Below the pieces are notes generated by a model. That model was not told where the DNA came from, ran no database searches, and saw only the letters and a program-made list of their open reading frames with translations. Source: Mya arenaria (Eukaryota; Mollusca; Bivalvia; Myida; Myidae). From it: 64,000 nucleotides of DNA. Location: assembly GCF_026914265.1 (NCBI RefSeq), contig NC_069138.1, forward strand, positions 26,193,262-26,257,261. Direction: 5' to 3'. The position numbers and the translations under genes are program-made. Each line of letters opens with the position of its first letter. Position 1 is the stretch's first letter. Of this stretch, positions 21,841 to 34,094 are shown piece after piece.

Positions 21841-24097
21841 TTATGTGTATTTATCGCCAAGCAAGTTCCGACAATAAACAGCCGAGCGTTCCGAACAGCT
21901 CCATTTTTGTAACAGAAAATTATAACATCTGCTAGGAGGAATTGCATCACTGTCACCAGGAGCGCCTAAATGCAAAAACAAACAAACAATTGACACAAAA
22001 TTAAATGTGTGATATTTTATAATACAACATAAACATACAGTTAAAGCAAATATCACCATCATTATTATCTACTTCATATAGCACGTGCAGTTTCATTTCC
22101 CTAAATGCATATTCTTCTTCTGGAGACAGGCCTTCTTCTGTATAAGGGGGTAGGTACAGACACTGGAAAATTAATAACACAAGTTAAATACTAGTTTACT
22201 TAAATACATAAAAAACATATACTTATGTCGAACTTATTAAACTTAATGAATGATTTCTGTTTTTTGATTAAAGTACGCCATTTACATTGGACGTTTTGTA
22301 TGAACAAAAACATATAAAAATGTATTATTGCATAAAATATGTGTTTTCGGTCCGTTATCGTGCTGTGTTAAAATGCAAAGACGCGTAGAAAACGTGCATT
22401 ATTCAGTAAATTCACGTGCCGTTAATGACTGGCTTTTTGTTTTACATAAGCGCTTTCAGGGCTCGCATCATACCAATGGTAGCTGAGCGATCTGGATCTG
22501 ACCGAAAGTGGGTCAACGATGCCAACTTTTGCACAAAAACAAATTTAAACGTATAAAGCTGTTTACAAATATCAACAAATTAAATAAACCGCATTAAACT
22601 TACATATTTTCTTCTGAGTTTCTCAAAATGGCGTCGAAACAAAAATGCAACTGCCGAGTTATGCTGCGGTCCGAATCGAGTTTAATGTTAAACTTTTTCA
22701 ATGTTTCTCATGACGTCACACAAGCACCTGTTATGGAGGTTTTTTGAATTAATTGTTTTTGCATTTTCGTTACATTTAACAGCCCTTTAAAACACAAACG
22801 TTTCTCATGGTGTGTATTTTATGCAATAATAGCGATAATACACCTTTTTGTCGGTCGTTACCATCCCTCGGGCTGTAAACACTTTTTTGCGGGCCTTTGC
22901 AGATGGTAACGGCCTCAAAAAGGTATATTAACCCTATATTACACCATGATGCATATTTCATTTAATATACCGTAGAAAATAAAGAAGTTTAACTAACTAA
23001 TCTTAAAAACTACTTATTTAGTTGAAACCTTGTATATGATACAACGATTTGTGAAGAAAGCTATCATAGCTTATACTAAGTCACTTTCGTTGGTGAGTGT
23101 GGTCTTCTGTTGTGGGGGAAACCGGAGTACCCGGAGAAACCCACATGTCCGGCTTGGTGACAATTAACCAAACTCACATGCACCCAGGACGGAAATGGAA
23201 CCCGGGTTGCGAGTGCGCTAACCGGACATTACAACTCATTTGACTGAACATTAAATTTGTTTGACATTTGGAATGCTAAATGAAATGCAGTTCTATGTTA
23301 ACTTCAATGTGTATTTGACGAGTCCCCATTGAAAATTATCTTAAAGAGTGGCACCACAGGAGGTCATTATTTACATGGACTTTGCTTGAACTGTGCTGGT
23401 GCGTTTTATATCAGATCATGGCCGAAATATCGTAGATACATTCCGATTCATATTATAAAAAAATAAACGAGTGTTATTGCCATATTCAGATTTGCAAAAA
23501 GCTCATATTGATCTTTGAAACAATCGTTAGAGCCAAGTTTGGCACTGGAGATTTTCATTGATCTGGCTTATCATTGAATTCCTACAATAAATTTTGTGAA
23601 TTTTAATTCGTTTTACTAAACGGTTATTAATTCAGAGAGTAACAACAAGGCTTAATAAAGAGCTTATCATTAATATGTCTTTTAACATGGAACCAACGTA
23701 AGGAATGATGTAAAATAAAACTGATATGGTCTTTGGATGAATAATTGGAAATATGTTTAATTTAACACAAGTATAGCGGTTCCTTAGCCCTAATATCTAT
23801 AAGAAAAATATCGATATATTATTTTTTATGTAGTCTGTGTTGATGATGCCGTGTGCCTGTTTAAGCGTCTTATAGGCTTAGGTCTATGTCCGCTGTAACA
23901 AAACAATACTTAGTTTTGGCTTCTGAGTATGTTCCTATTAATCCTACATGTAATATATAATTCCGGTTATGCCTACTCACCTTGACATTAGCTAGTTGTT
24001 GCAAAAGGATGTCCACTGCAGCTCTTACGATGTTTTCCACAATTAACATATTTCTTGTAGATATTGCTGAACTAAACATAAACTTAAACTTCAACAT
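21841..24097 (-). CDS. Small three-exon minus-strand gene (115 aa), unknown function
   Basis: The exons on the minus strand are 24097-23981, 22162-22057 and 21965-21841. The donors read GTGAGT after the first exon and GTGATA after the second; the acceptors are TTTTCCAG and TGCATTTAG. Phases 0 and 1 match across both junctions and the frame ends at TAA (21843-21841). The product begins MLKFKFMFSS and contains IVENIVRAAVDILLQQLA, then CLYLPPYTEEGLSPEEEY, then CYNFLLQKWSCSERSAVYCR, ending GDKYT. It has no signal peptide and I do not recognise the family; the first segment looks helical. Related copies lie in the B-C, C-D and E-F spacers, all incomplete. The second Met (24079) could be the start. 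It could also be a fragment of a larger gene whose 5' part is not recognised, or a domesticated or transposon-borne ORF. Confidence 0.6.
22338..22975. repeat. Insertion in intron 1 of the minus-strand gene, with palindrome
   Basis: The B-C spacer lacks this block (it reads through near 36185), so it was inserted or lost there. Its right part, 22806-22948, is an imperfect inverted repeat: CATGGTGT at 22806 faces ACACCATG at 22941, and CCTTTTTGTCGGTCGTTACC faces GGTAACGGCCTCAAAAAGG. It is probably a non-autonomous element. Confidence 0.55.
23095..23226. repeat. Likely dispersed repeat fragment
   Basis: GC-richer text containing ACCGGAGTACCCGGAGAAAC and GGAACCCGGGTTGCGAGTGC, unlike its AT-rich surroundings and absent from the matching place in the B-C spacer. 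The GAACCCGGGTT text resembles a reversed tRNA-like B-box region of SINE-type repeats. The family is not assigned. Confidence 0.4.
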
Positions 24098-24565
24098 AAA
24101 GAGTATCTTGAAGAGGTTTAAATAAAGCCAGTGGATTGATCAATTGGAATCGATTTTATATAGATATATTTGACGGTAATTTGTAATGATCTCTTGATTT
24201 GACGTCTTTTTGCAACTATGTGGAAGCTGATTTCACGTCTAGAAATGCATATGTCGTCTGTCTTTCTTGTGTTGTGACAAAATGTGAAGGCCTTATATAA
24301 AAATTTAATATATCATGTATAAAATGACAAACAATGTTACAGTGTATGACATTTATGTTGAATAAAGTGTGTTTAATCTATATGCAGGCCTCAACCTGGT
24401 GCCCCTAGACAGTTGGGTTATGTTTGAATTGGTCATTTGACTTGTTCCCGAGTTTCCATTGTATTGTTCAAACATGATAAATATCATTTAAATGAGAATA
24501 ACGTTGAAAAGCCCATCAGACACATATCTTCTTGCGAGGACAAATGTAATTTAAAACTGTTTTCT

Positions 24566-25085
24566 GCGCTGTACTCCTGACAGCCATGGTTAACAAATTT
24601 GCCGTGCTGTTGTCCTTGCACTGATGTTTATTGCACAGCCATGGTCAACAATTGTGCTGTGCTGTAGTCCTTGCATTGATGTTTTATTGCATAGCCGTGC
24701 TCAACAACTTAACTGCGCTGTAGTCCTTGCAGTGATGTTTATTGAACGGCCATGGTCAACAATTTTGCTGCGCTGTAGTCCTTAAACTGGTGTTTATTGA
24801 ACAGCCATGGTCAACAATTTAGCTGCGCTTTATTCATTGCACTGATGTTTTTTGCAAGGCCGTGGTCAATACTTTTGCTGCGCTGTAATCGTCCTTAAAC
24901 TGATGTTTATTGCAAGGCATGGTCAACAACTTTGCTGTGCTGTAGTCTTTTCATTGATGCTTATTGCACAGCCGTGGTCAACAATTTTGCTGCGTACTAG
25001 TTGTCCTTAAACTGATCCTTATTGCACAGCAAAGATCAGTAACTTTCCTGCCGTGAACTCCTCGAACTGAAGTTAATTGCACAGA
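24566..25085. repeat. 55-bp tandem repeat array upstream of gene B, about 9 copies
   Basis: Same unit as at 6784-7912 (CCATGGTCAACAATTTTGCT), in the same orientation and at the matching place, but less than half as long. The sequences flanking both arrays are closely similar. Confidence 0.9.
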
Positions 25086-26657
25086 CATTGTAAATCATTG
25101 TAATTGTTCGAGTTACATCTTCCATTTCAGCCTTATAATATTTAAGGAATATTTTAGGAGTGCATTTTCCAATATTAAATCACATCGTTGGCGCCTATTA
25201 TCTAACTTTGTTCATTTTTGGTAAATATCAAGGGATCTGTTTCTATTTTTTCTGCCTAAAACACAATTTCAGCAGCATTCGCTTATTGGTTTCACACGTT
25301 AACGAAATAATTGTGCTTTTAAATATAGGCATATGTTAAGTGGAAGTATCGGATTTGCCGTTTATGCCAATGAAGCCATGGCAAATCGTCACAATCAGTT
25401 CCACTAAATATTTTACACGTTTTCGACAAAACACAAACCATTATAATTATTAATATTTCTTTATTTGGTCTCTGTATTTCCATCTTAATTTAAGCTTGAG
25501 ATTTCTAGGAAGTCAATTTAAATGAAAAAAATTAATGTAGTTTCAATTTCCAAATCGTACTATTCTCAAGGTTGATAATTAAGCATGTGTGTTAAAATTA
25601 CCACTGCTATATTACAGAAGCAAATGCATTGTGCACAAATAAATTAAATGAAACACCACACTATAATGGCATGTTAATAATTATGATGTGTTATAAAAAC
25701 AATTGGTTGAGTAGTCGCATTGTTTTGATCTTAATTATCAGTTTTAGAGATATGATACAATGAATCCCCCAAAGTGAATGTATGTTATAATACAATTTAT
25801 GTTTGTTCTATCGTTGTGGCAACCTGTTAATATTGAATAGTTTTGACAAAAAGAACTCATACGCGCAATCGTTACCAATTCTTCCCATTTGACAATCATT
25901 AAAAATTGACGCAAAATCAACGGATCCGCCTAACATTCAACAATATATCGTTAACAAGCAAACCTTGTGTGTAAGGACAAGACATTTAGAGAAGTTGTTT
26001 GGTTCCTAAAGTTATTAAAATAATTCTGTACAAGCAAAAAACAAACTGTCAAAAGGCGAACCTATAAATTTAATATAACAGGACTGACCGGAAAGGCAAC
26101 TGATAAGTAAATTGCCATAAGTAAGAACAAAAAACTGCCAAATTAAGTAAACTCTTAATTTAGAACTAAAAACAAAGGCAAATAGTTTGGGAATGATATA
26201 TTATTTGAGTCAGCGAAGTGAATGGTGGTATGAAGGACGTTTTAAGTTAAGTTAACTGTGTTAAGTTTTCCTTTTTTCGTGATATGGTCATAGATGTCCT
26301 CGTTTGCAAGATTTAGTATTGACAGTAATGAAATGAATGTGTATATTTAATTTATGATCATGATATTATCAGAATACACTTTGAAATGTTACACAACCGA
26401 ACCTAAACGTACCGAAGTCCCTCAAAACATGTATGATATAAGCATTTAAGGAAACGTCACTCAACAAAGCTAACAAGATCACTAGGTAATTATAAGATAT
26501 AATTTATTGCAATTTTATAATCATAGACAATGTAATCGTACAAATGAACAATGAAGCATACGCACGTACAGTTCGCTTTCTTTGATCAGCGCGTTTACAT
26601 AATATGCACGGCAATTACTTGTGCACTAATCACCAATGTAGTTGCTCTATAGATGAG

Positions 26658-26741
26658 CCAATGGGTTAAGGGAGATTTGGTATAAAAGCAGCCCCCTTTT
26701 GTTCACAAATCGCATTTGCCATCTTATCTCAACGCATAAGG
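26658..26741 (+). promoter_or_regulatory. Promoter and leader exon of gene B
   Basis: CCAAT at 26658-26662, TATAAAA at 26681-26687, and a leader exon ending at 26740 with donor GTTAGT (gene A has GTAAGT). The block is nearly identical to that of gene A. Confidence 0.75.
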
Positions 26742-27250
26742 TTAGTTTATGGAACATTAACATTGATTTTCAAAGCGTGATATAGTTGAGGTCAATTCAA
26801 TCAATTTTGGTTTGATATCAAGTATTATGCTTTATTCAGTTCTAAAATTTGCTATTAAGATTTGCATAACGGGTTCAAAGTTAAGTTAAATATCTATTTC
26901 CGTTGGGTATGTGACAAATGCTAGATTAAATCCTAAGAATTTATTCATATGTTTGGAAACTCCAATCAAAACGCAAAAACAATAACGTAAATATAACTGA
27001 CTTAATATCTATCGGAATACGACACATATCGAATAGAACATCATAGTTATAAAATACACTTTTAAGTCTAGTATCGTATATGAAAAAAAAGGTTTGTGCA
27101 AACTTAAACAGTTTAATTTTATTCTATTTAAAATAGTTTTCGTTTTCACAATGCTGTGAATGTCTTTGAATTGGAAGTAATTTATTTCTTGAAGAATTGT
27201 ATTGGAATTATTAGGCTATGTTTATGATATATTTCAGACAATCTACAGCA

Positions 27251-30033
27251 ATGCAGATACTCCTAATTACTAGTCTGCTGGTCGGCACCGCTCTGGCCGT
27301 CGGCAAAGGTGTGGTAGTACTTGGTTTTGTATTTGTGCCTAAATAAGTAGTATCTAAAATTGAATAACTGTGTTTGGTAGCTCCGATTTGTTACAAAAAG
27401 TTGCTTCTTGTGTAATTGAAATTAAACATGTAATATGTTTTGATGGAACTATGTTTTGCCCAAGCTAGAACTTCCTACAACTTTAACAATATTATCTTTT
27501 GTAGTAAGACGTTTGTTTGCCAATGATAAATTGCTTTTCATCTGTTTTACCGTCCAGTTGGTAATGGTGGCGGTTACGGTGGTGCAGGTGGCTTTGGTGG
27601 TGGCATGTCCGGTGGTGGATCCGGCGAAGGAGGCGGGGGTGGATCCGCAAGCGGTCATGTTGTGATTGTTGCTGGCGGCGGCGGTGGAGGAGGAGGAGGA
27701 TATCCTTACGGAGGTACTTTCATTCAAATTACCAAGACAATCCTTTATCAGTTGTAAGAGTATTTTATTATGGATTTCCCTTTGCTTTTGGAATATTTCA
27801 AAACAGCTATCTGTCTTTTATTTATTCTATACATAGCTCGTTTAATGCATAAGTATTGCAAGATGTTATTCATTCGTTTGTTCAGTAGTTAAAATTTTGC
27901 AAGACTTTGATTTGATATCTTTTTCAATTGTCGACAAAACATGGTATTAAGATTTTACTTCTATCGTTTAACCAATACATATTTTGCATTGGAATGATTA
28001 TATTGGACGATGAGAATCATTTTATCTACTTTAAATAGCACTGTATTAAACAATTAATAAGCCATTCTGAGCTTAGCAACTAGAATTTGATATTATTTCA
28101 AATCTGCGTAAAACCTCTCTTTCTATGATGAAGGAGAACCGAAAGCTTTTATATATGATCTCAAATTAGTTTCTTTGAAAAAACTTTTCATTTGATATGT
28201 TAGATATCAACAGCAGTATTTTTCTCCAATGGCAGTCTTACCTGTGTTCGCTCTATTAACATTTAGATGCAATTTAAGAGGCTTACCTTTATCGCATGAC
28301 TAGGCGCTGGCGGCAATGGCGGCAATGGCGGCAATGGTGGCCCTGGCGGTTGGGGAATAGGGGGAACAGAAGGCGGAAGCGTAACCGGAAGTTGGAGATC
28401 TGGGGGTGGGGGCTCCTGGGGTGGAAACGGGGGCTCGGGTGGACCGATGTCATGGGGTGGCGTGACCGGAACCGGAGGATGGGGTGTCACAGGCGGTCCC
28501 ATTGGAAGTGTTGCAGGACCCGGAAGAACCAGTGGTCCTACAGGAGGATGGACTGGCGGTTGGGGATCTAGTTCCGTCACCGGCGGATGGGGTGGACGTG
28601 GAACCTGGAGTGGTCCAGGTGGACAACCAGGTGTCGTCACCGGAGGATGGGGCAGACCAACTGGTGGCTGGAGGACAACATGGGGCAGACGTGGACCAAC
28701 ACCAACTGGTAGCGGAGGAGTGTTCGTCGGCGCCGGCGCTGGGCCAAGCTATGGATATGGGTTCGGTGGTGTTTTCGGACCAAGCAGTAAGTCGTTTAAC
28801 TTAGATGTAAAACAACAATGTATTAAAAACAGTTTTTCAAGCGTTTGTTAACTATTGGAAAGGTTTTTCAATGTGCGATCTTTGTTTGATAGGCTTAATA
28901 GGTGCATCAAACTATTGCATTGTTAGGATTCTTTATTCCAAATCCTATATACTGTACCTTAAATTACAGGCGGAAGTCCTGTAGGGGGTCCCAGTGGCAC
29001 CTTCCCAGGCGGCCCAATTTCCGGTGGACCTAGCAGTCCAGTGTACATGCCAGGCGGACCTAGCGGTCCGGCTACTAGCGGCCCTGTAAACGGTGGACCA
29101 AGCGGTCCTATTATCATGCCAGGTGGACCAAACGGACCCGTCATCATGCCAAGCGGACCTGGTGGTCCCGTTTTCATGCCAGGTGGACCTAGCGGCTCGA
29201 CATCCGGTGGCCCCGTTAACGGTGGCCCAGGCGGATCCGTGTCTGGATTTCCAGGATTTGGAGGACCTGGTACCGGCGGTGTAAGCGGCAGCTTCAGTGG
29301 CTCATTCGGTAGCGGTCCCGTTATCATGCCAGGCGGACCTAGCGGATTCACATCCGGTGGCCCCGTAAACGGTGGATTTCCAGGATTTGGAGGACCTGGT
29401 ACCGGCGATGTGAGCGGCAGCATTGGAGGCACAATCGGAGGTGGTTTCACCGGCGGCGTCGGCGGTGTCCCAATCGGCAAACGTAAGTTTTTGATAATGT
29501 TTGAGAATAAGCACAACTATAAGCACATTATTAAGGTTACGTTTAACTGATAGTATCTTTGTTGAATTGCTGAATATTAAAGAGGACATTTTTTGATAAA
29601 ACGATCATATTTTAAAAGGTTCGTGTATACCAATCTTCATTATTCTTAAACACTTGATTGTTTGGTCCAAATCTTTGTTTTAAAAACAAAACAAAGGAAA
29701 TTGTTATTACCATTGGAAAATGTCATATAAAGATAACCAAACGCCAGAATGTAATCTAAGGGCATGATTCAAATGAATAAAATGGAGGATAAAGAAATGA
29801 ATTTTGAATTTGGAACATAGCATTCTTTTCCTCCTTTGTTTTAAGCATTCTTTTTAACTTCAAGCACTTAATCAACCAAGCCTTTCTGCTCTGTAATTGT
29901 TTTGTAAATACCGGCCGCCAGGTGGGGTCGAACACGTATATCCGGAGAAGCCTACTAGTTGCAGTATATCACGCAGCCAAGCACGATATAAACAATATAA
30001 AACATGAATACTGATGTAATTTCAGGATACTAA
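27251..30033 (+). CDS. Gene B: secreted Gly/Trp/Pro-rich structural protein (405 aa, spliced)
   Basis: The coding exons are 27251-27308, 27558-27713, 28304-28786, 28970-29482 and 30026-30033, all joined in phase 1. It is the closest paralogue of gene A: same signal peptide apart from Leu for Met near the cleavage site, same GHVVIVA segment, same Trp/Gly exon of 483 bp, and two 50-residue Gly/Pro repeats, the second shortened by seven residues. The polyglycine run is three residues shorter than in A, as expected of slippage on GGA/GGC codons. The Trp/Gly exon ends in A rather than G, so the junction codon becomes AGC (Ser). The C terminus is again PIGKRY, with Arg made from CGA. The exon at 28304 uses the same shifted acceptor as gene A. 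No frame-disrupting change is seen, so it is probably functional. Confidence 0.85.
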
Positions 30034-30315
30034 TTTCTACTACTAAACAACGGAGCATGGGAGAATCAGGTGTCGTTCTCGAAACATTCCCGACGATGAT
30101 TTGCAAGTGTCTTCTCCCCTCTTTCCCGTCGTCGACTGTACCGATTTTACCGACGAGATATACTAGATTTTAGTCGTATTCTAATTTATTAGCTCGCTTA
30201 TATACTCTCTTGTACTGTTGAGTTGTTTTTCCCAAATATCATGTAGAGAATGCGTTGAGATATGTTTTGTTGTCATGTAACGGCTTCTTAAGCAATAAAA
30301 AATGTATCAAACTTT
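30026..30315 (+). terminator. Last exon, 3' UTR and poly(A) signal of gene B
   Basis: The acceptor TTTCAG is followed by GATACTAA (stop at 30031-30033) and a 3' UTR nearly identical to gene A, with AATAAA at 30294-30299. Confidence 0.8.
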
Positions 30316-32560
30316 GTATTTATTATGAAACTGCCAATGCAGTTGCGACATTGTTTAATGTTCATGCTAAAACACCGGTAAAAGTGTATGAGCATTGTCG
30401 CCGATGGTAAAGATGTGTCTTTTGAACGGACTAAAACATAACTCAATCGCGAATGAAATACAACTTTAATGGCGTTCTAATTGAACTACAAGCAAGAATA
30501 TGCAATTAAACAGTAAAACCGATATTGCTGAGGCAGCGCATAGCTGCCTATGCGGGGATGAATCCGCATGATTCTGACAAAAAAATAGCCAAAGTTGCAG
30601 TATGCGTACTTGACAACATGATCCTACAATTGTCCATTTTCCAGTACTATTAAGGTACATCAGAACGCCCAGAATGGTCCAAATTGCACCATTGTTTTCA
30701 AACTTTTCCGAGGGGGCATGCAGCCTGACCCCCCTAGCACAATTATGAACCCACATGAATAGAGGGCTAGCTACGCCACTGTCAGGGTACGGCTGTAACC
30801 ACCGGTTTAAATGGTTTATTCATACAAACTAGGGTGAAATAACAATCATGCCATTGCACCATTTTAAACTTAACATATACAATCCTCGAGCTCTATTTGT
30901 CCATTATGATTTTTACATTCCTCTGTATGGATTATTTTGTTGATATATGAGTAAAAATCCAATAATCTTTATTATTTTCAAGGCAATGTGGAGACTTAAA
31001 GCATTAGCCGTTGATGCCAGTTATTTCAGGAAATTTATTAGTAAGCGCGCCTTTGTCAAGCATACTAATACATTTGTGGGACTCGTTTAATGAAAGTGTG
31101 TATAATTTTGTTTACGATTGTCAGATAACTGTTTACTTATTATGTTTCCGGTAAAAAGATAAGAACAAAACCCTACCTAACTGAAAAAGCATTATCATTT
31201 TCCGCGTGACATTATGTCAGGAATAATTTAAAACAAAGTACTTTTTTATTTCAATTTCGTATGATAAATACTGTGATGATGTCCAGTTAAAACAACAACA
31301 TACAATACACAATATTTATCTGTATTTTCTTTCTTTTAAGTAGTGACGTCACACTGGTCAGATGACGTCAATGTTTGGAGAAATATTCATGACGTCATTT
31401 CCTGTTTTAAAACAGGAAATGACAATGGCTTTTTCAGGAAATCGAAAAAGGAAATCATTTATTTAAATAAATATTTATCATAAAATCAAAAGGAGAAAAA
31501 AACACGACTTGCAGGAATATTACTAATTTAGCAATTAGTGTTCCAATTAAATTGTAAACAAACATCAGAGTGATATTGCTTTATAACACATGTGAATTAC
31601 AGAATAGTACGTCATGGCTATAATATATAGGACAGAAGTAAAACATATGAGGAATATATGTATAATAACTGTTTTAATGTTTACACAGTACAAAATGGTG
31701 AAAATACATACATATGTATATATAATGAACCACAATTGTTTTCCTTACTTATAATCAGCTGGAGCTAAGCCAACACCAAATTAATGTTTCGTTCCTCGTT
31801 TTTTTGCCAAAAAAAAAGGAAGCGAGCGAGCGAAACAAAAAAAAAATTCAGTTTTCATAAAACCCGATCCGAGCGAAGTGCGAAAATTATTTATTTTGCT
31901 AAAATCAATTTAAATAAGAAAGATTGTTTTAAACTGGCATCATCAGACTCCAAAAACATTTTAATGTCTTGATTTAATTTCGTTTTGAATATCACAGTTA
32001 ATGCAGTGGCATGTGCTTATCAAATGAAGAGTACAAGAGTATGTTCAGATTTCTTTTATGGTCATTGAGAAAGGTTTTTTTATAATCCCGGATTATGCTG
32101 TAATTTGTGTAGAAGAATATAGAAATTAAGGTGATAAACTTAGGTAAGGCTTACCTATATTTTGGTTATTCGGATCAGTGTAAATATCGCTATTTGTAAA
32201 AGGGTATTTGTTCGAAACTGTCGTTTAGTCAGAATTTGGTCAAAAAAGACTTAGATACATCAATTTGGACCAAACAATGAACCATGTTCCTGTCTTCTTA
32301 AACATTGACGTTATAATGTAAAGGTCACTTGTATCTTGATTTTAATCAAATAATACTTAATTGAGTCATTGTTCATCATTCTATTGTCCATCCAAAACGA
32401 ATAACTAATAACGCAATATTATAGCCACCAGGATCAGATACACATGTTTTATTGCATACTTATTGATTCAGTAAGTGATCCTGTCGTTTATGAGACGATG
32501 AAATTGACTTCCAATATGATCAAAACACGTTAATTGTCAAAAAATAAGATTAAACCCAAA
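30316..32560. other. B-C spacer, proximal part
   Basis: AT-rich and collinear with 14576-16500 downstream of A, including the single unexpanded copy of the A minisatellite unit at 30737-30793. No gene is recognised. Confidence 0.5.
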
Positions 32561-33866
32561 ATTCGAGCCACAGTGTTAATGGCTGAAGCCGCCATTTTGA
32601 TTGAAGTTTTTGAAACCATTGCTTAACCGGTCGATATTCAGTATAAAACACCAAGCTTCGGTTATTTCCCTCTACAAAAACACTTAAACTAATGTAAAAA
32701 ATTATATTTGATTATTTTTTCAGCCATTAAAAAAAATGCCATAAAAAATCTGCTTAGCGATATCTAACTCTTATTTAATTCAGGATTCTGTTTTTAATCT
32801 CCATTTGAAACGTTCATCGATGTTCATCTTGTAGAACTACAATATTTTATATTTTGGTACGTTTGGGAGTTCAAGCTGAACGCTACTGGGCTGGTCAGTT
32901 TGGATAGAGTCCAAAAGACTCCACGCGTACTTTGACTAGCCGAATTGCGTTCATTTCCCCGATAATGACATCAACCCCTCAACGATTAGTGCCCTCTCTG
33001 ACAAACACAGTGTCATGGCATGGGCTTGGGTAGCTACACACCATCCAGCGTCTCGATGTGGTTCGTGTCCAGGCGGTGCTGAAAATAAACAAAACGCCTT
33101 TTTCAACATTCGGAACAGAAAGTGAAGCTTCGAACCTGAGCTACAAATTTAAGAACAGATTTATGTATAGAAAGTAGTCTATAAAATGCCACTTAATTGC
33201 TACAAAATTCGAGCCACAGTGTTAATGGCTGAAGCCGCCATTTTGATTGAAGTTATTGAAACCAATGCTTAACCGGTCGATATTCAGTATAAAACACCAA
33301 GCTTCGGTTATTTCCCTTTACAAAAACACTTAAACTAATGTAAAAAATTATATTTGATTATTTTTTCAGCCATTAAAAAAAATGCCATAAAAAATCTGCT
33401 TAGCGATATCTAACTCTTATTTAATTCAGGATTCTGTTTTTAATCTCCATTTGAAACGTTCATCGATGTTCATCTTGTAGAACTACAATATTTTATATTT
33501 TGGTACGTTTGGGAGTTCAAGCTGAACGCTACTGGGCTGGTCAATTTGGATAGAGTCCAAAAGATTCCACGCGTACTTTGACTAGCCGAATTGCGTTCAT
33601 TTCCCCGATAATGACATCAACCCCTCAACGATTAGTGCCCTCTCTGACAAACACAGTGTCATGGCATGGGCTTGGGTCTGGCTACAGGGTAGCTACACAC
33701 CATCCAGCGTCTCGATGTGGTTCGTGTCCAGGCGGTGCTGAAAATAAACAACACGCCTTTTTCAACATTCGGAACAGAAAGTGAAGCTTCAAACCTGAGC
33801 TACAAATTAAAGAACAGATTTATGTATAGAAAGTAGTTTATAGAATGCCTCTTAATTGCTACATGA
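32561..33866 (+). repeat. Recent 646-bp tandem duplication
   Basis: The segment 32561-33206 is repeated at 33207-33866, both starting ATTCGAGCCACAGTGTTAAT. I count only a handful of substitutions plus a 12-base difference around GGGTCTGGCTACAGGG, so the duplication is young. Each copy holds a decayed foldback element (TCCAAAAGACTCCACGCG core) and text found singly at about 17540-17690 in the A-B spacer. Confidence 0.9.
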
Positions 33867-33952
33867 CAAAAAAGTTTAACTAGCATTTTCCTAACTGCGC
33901 TAACAGGGTCTGCTTATAACTGTTATAACTGTTAGAATTAGTATACTTAAGG

Positions 33953-34094
33953 AATGAATTGCGGTGTTGATGTCATACTCGGGGTATGAACGCAATTGGG
34001 ATGGTCAAAGTGTGTGGAGTCGGACTCCACGCGTACTTTAACCATCCCAATTGAGTTCATTTCCCCGATAATGACATCAACCCCGCAATGCATT
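33953..34094. repeat. Foldback element, about 65-bp arms
   Basis: GTTGATGTCATACTCGGGG (33965) through ATTGGGATGG is inverted as CCATCCCAATTGAGTTCATT through CCCCGATAATGACATCAAC (ending 34080), around a GGAGTCGGACTCC centre near 34017-34027. The arms differ at a few positions. Decayed relatives occur at about 32880-32990 and 33525-33635, so this is a small repeat family. Confidence 0.85.

Larger units (their letters stand above)
6343..24107. repeat. Segmental duplication unit 1 (carries gene A)
   Basis: Similarity to unit 2 starts abruptly near 6343 (GAAGAGGTTTAAAT, again at about 24110) and runs through the 55-bp array, the promoter, all exons and introns of gene A and the downstream spacer. 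The offset is 17.77 kb at the left end but 15.74 kb at the last exons, so unit 2 has lost about 2 kb: part of intron 3, part of intron 5, some array copies and some intron 1 repeats. The A-B spacer in this unit also contains the 2.7-kb insertion that unit 2 lacks. Confidence 0.75.
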
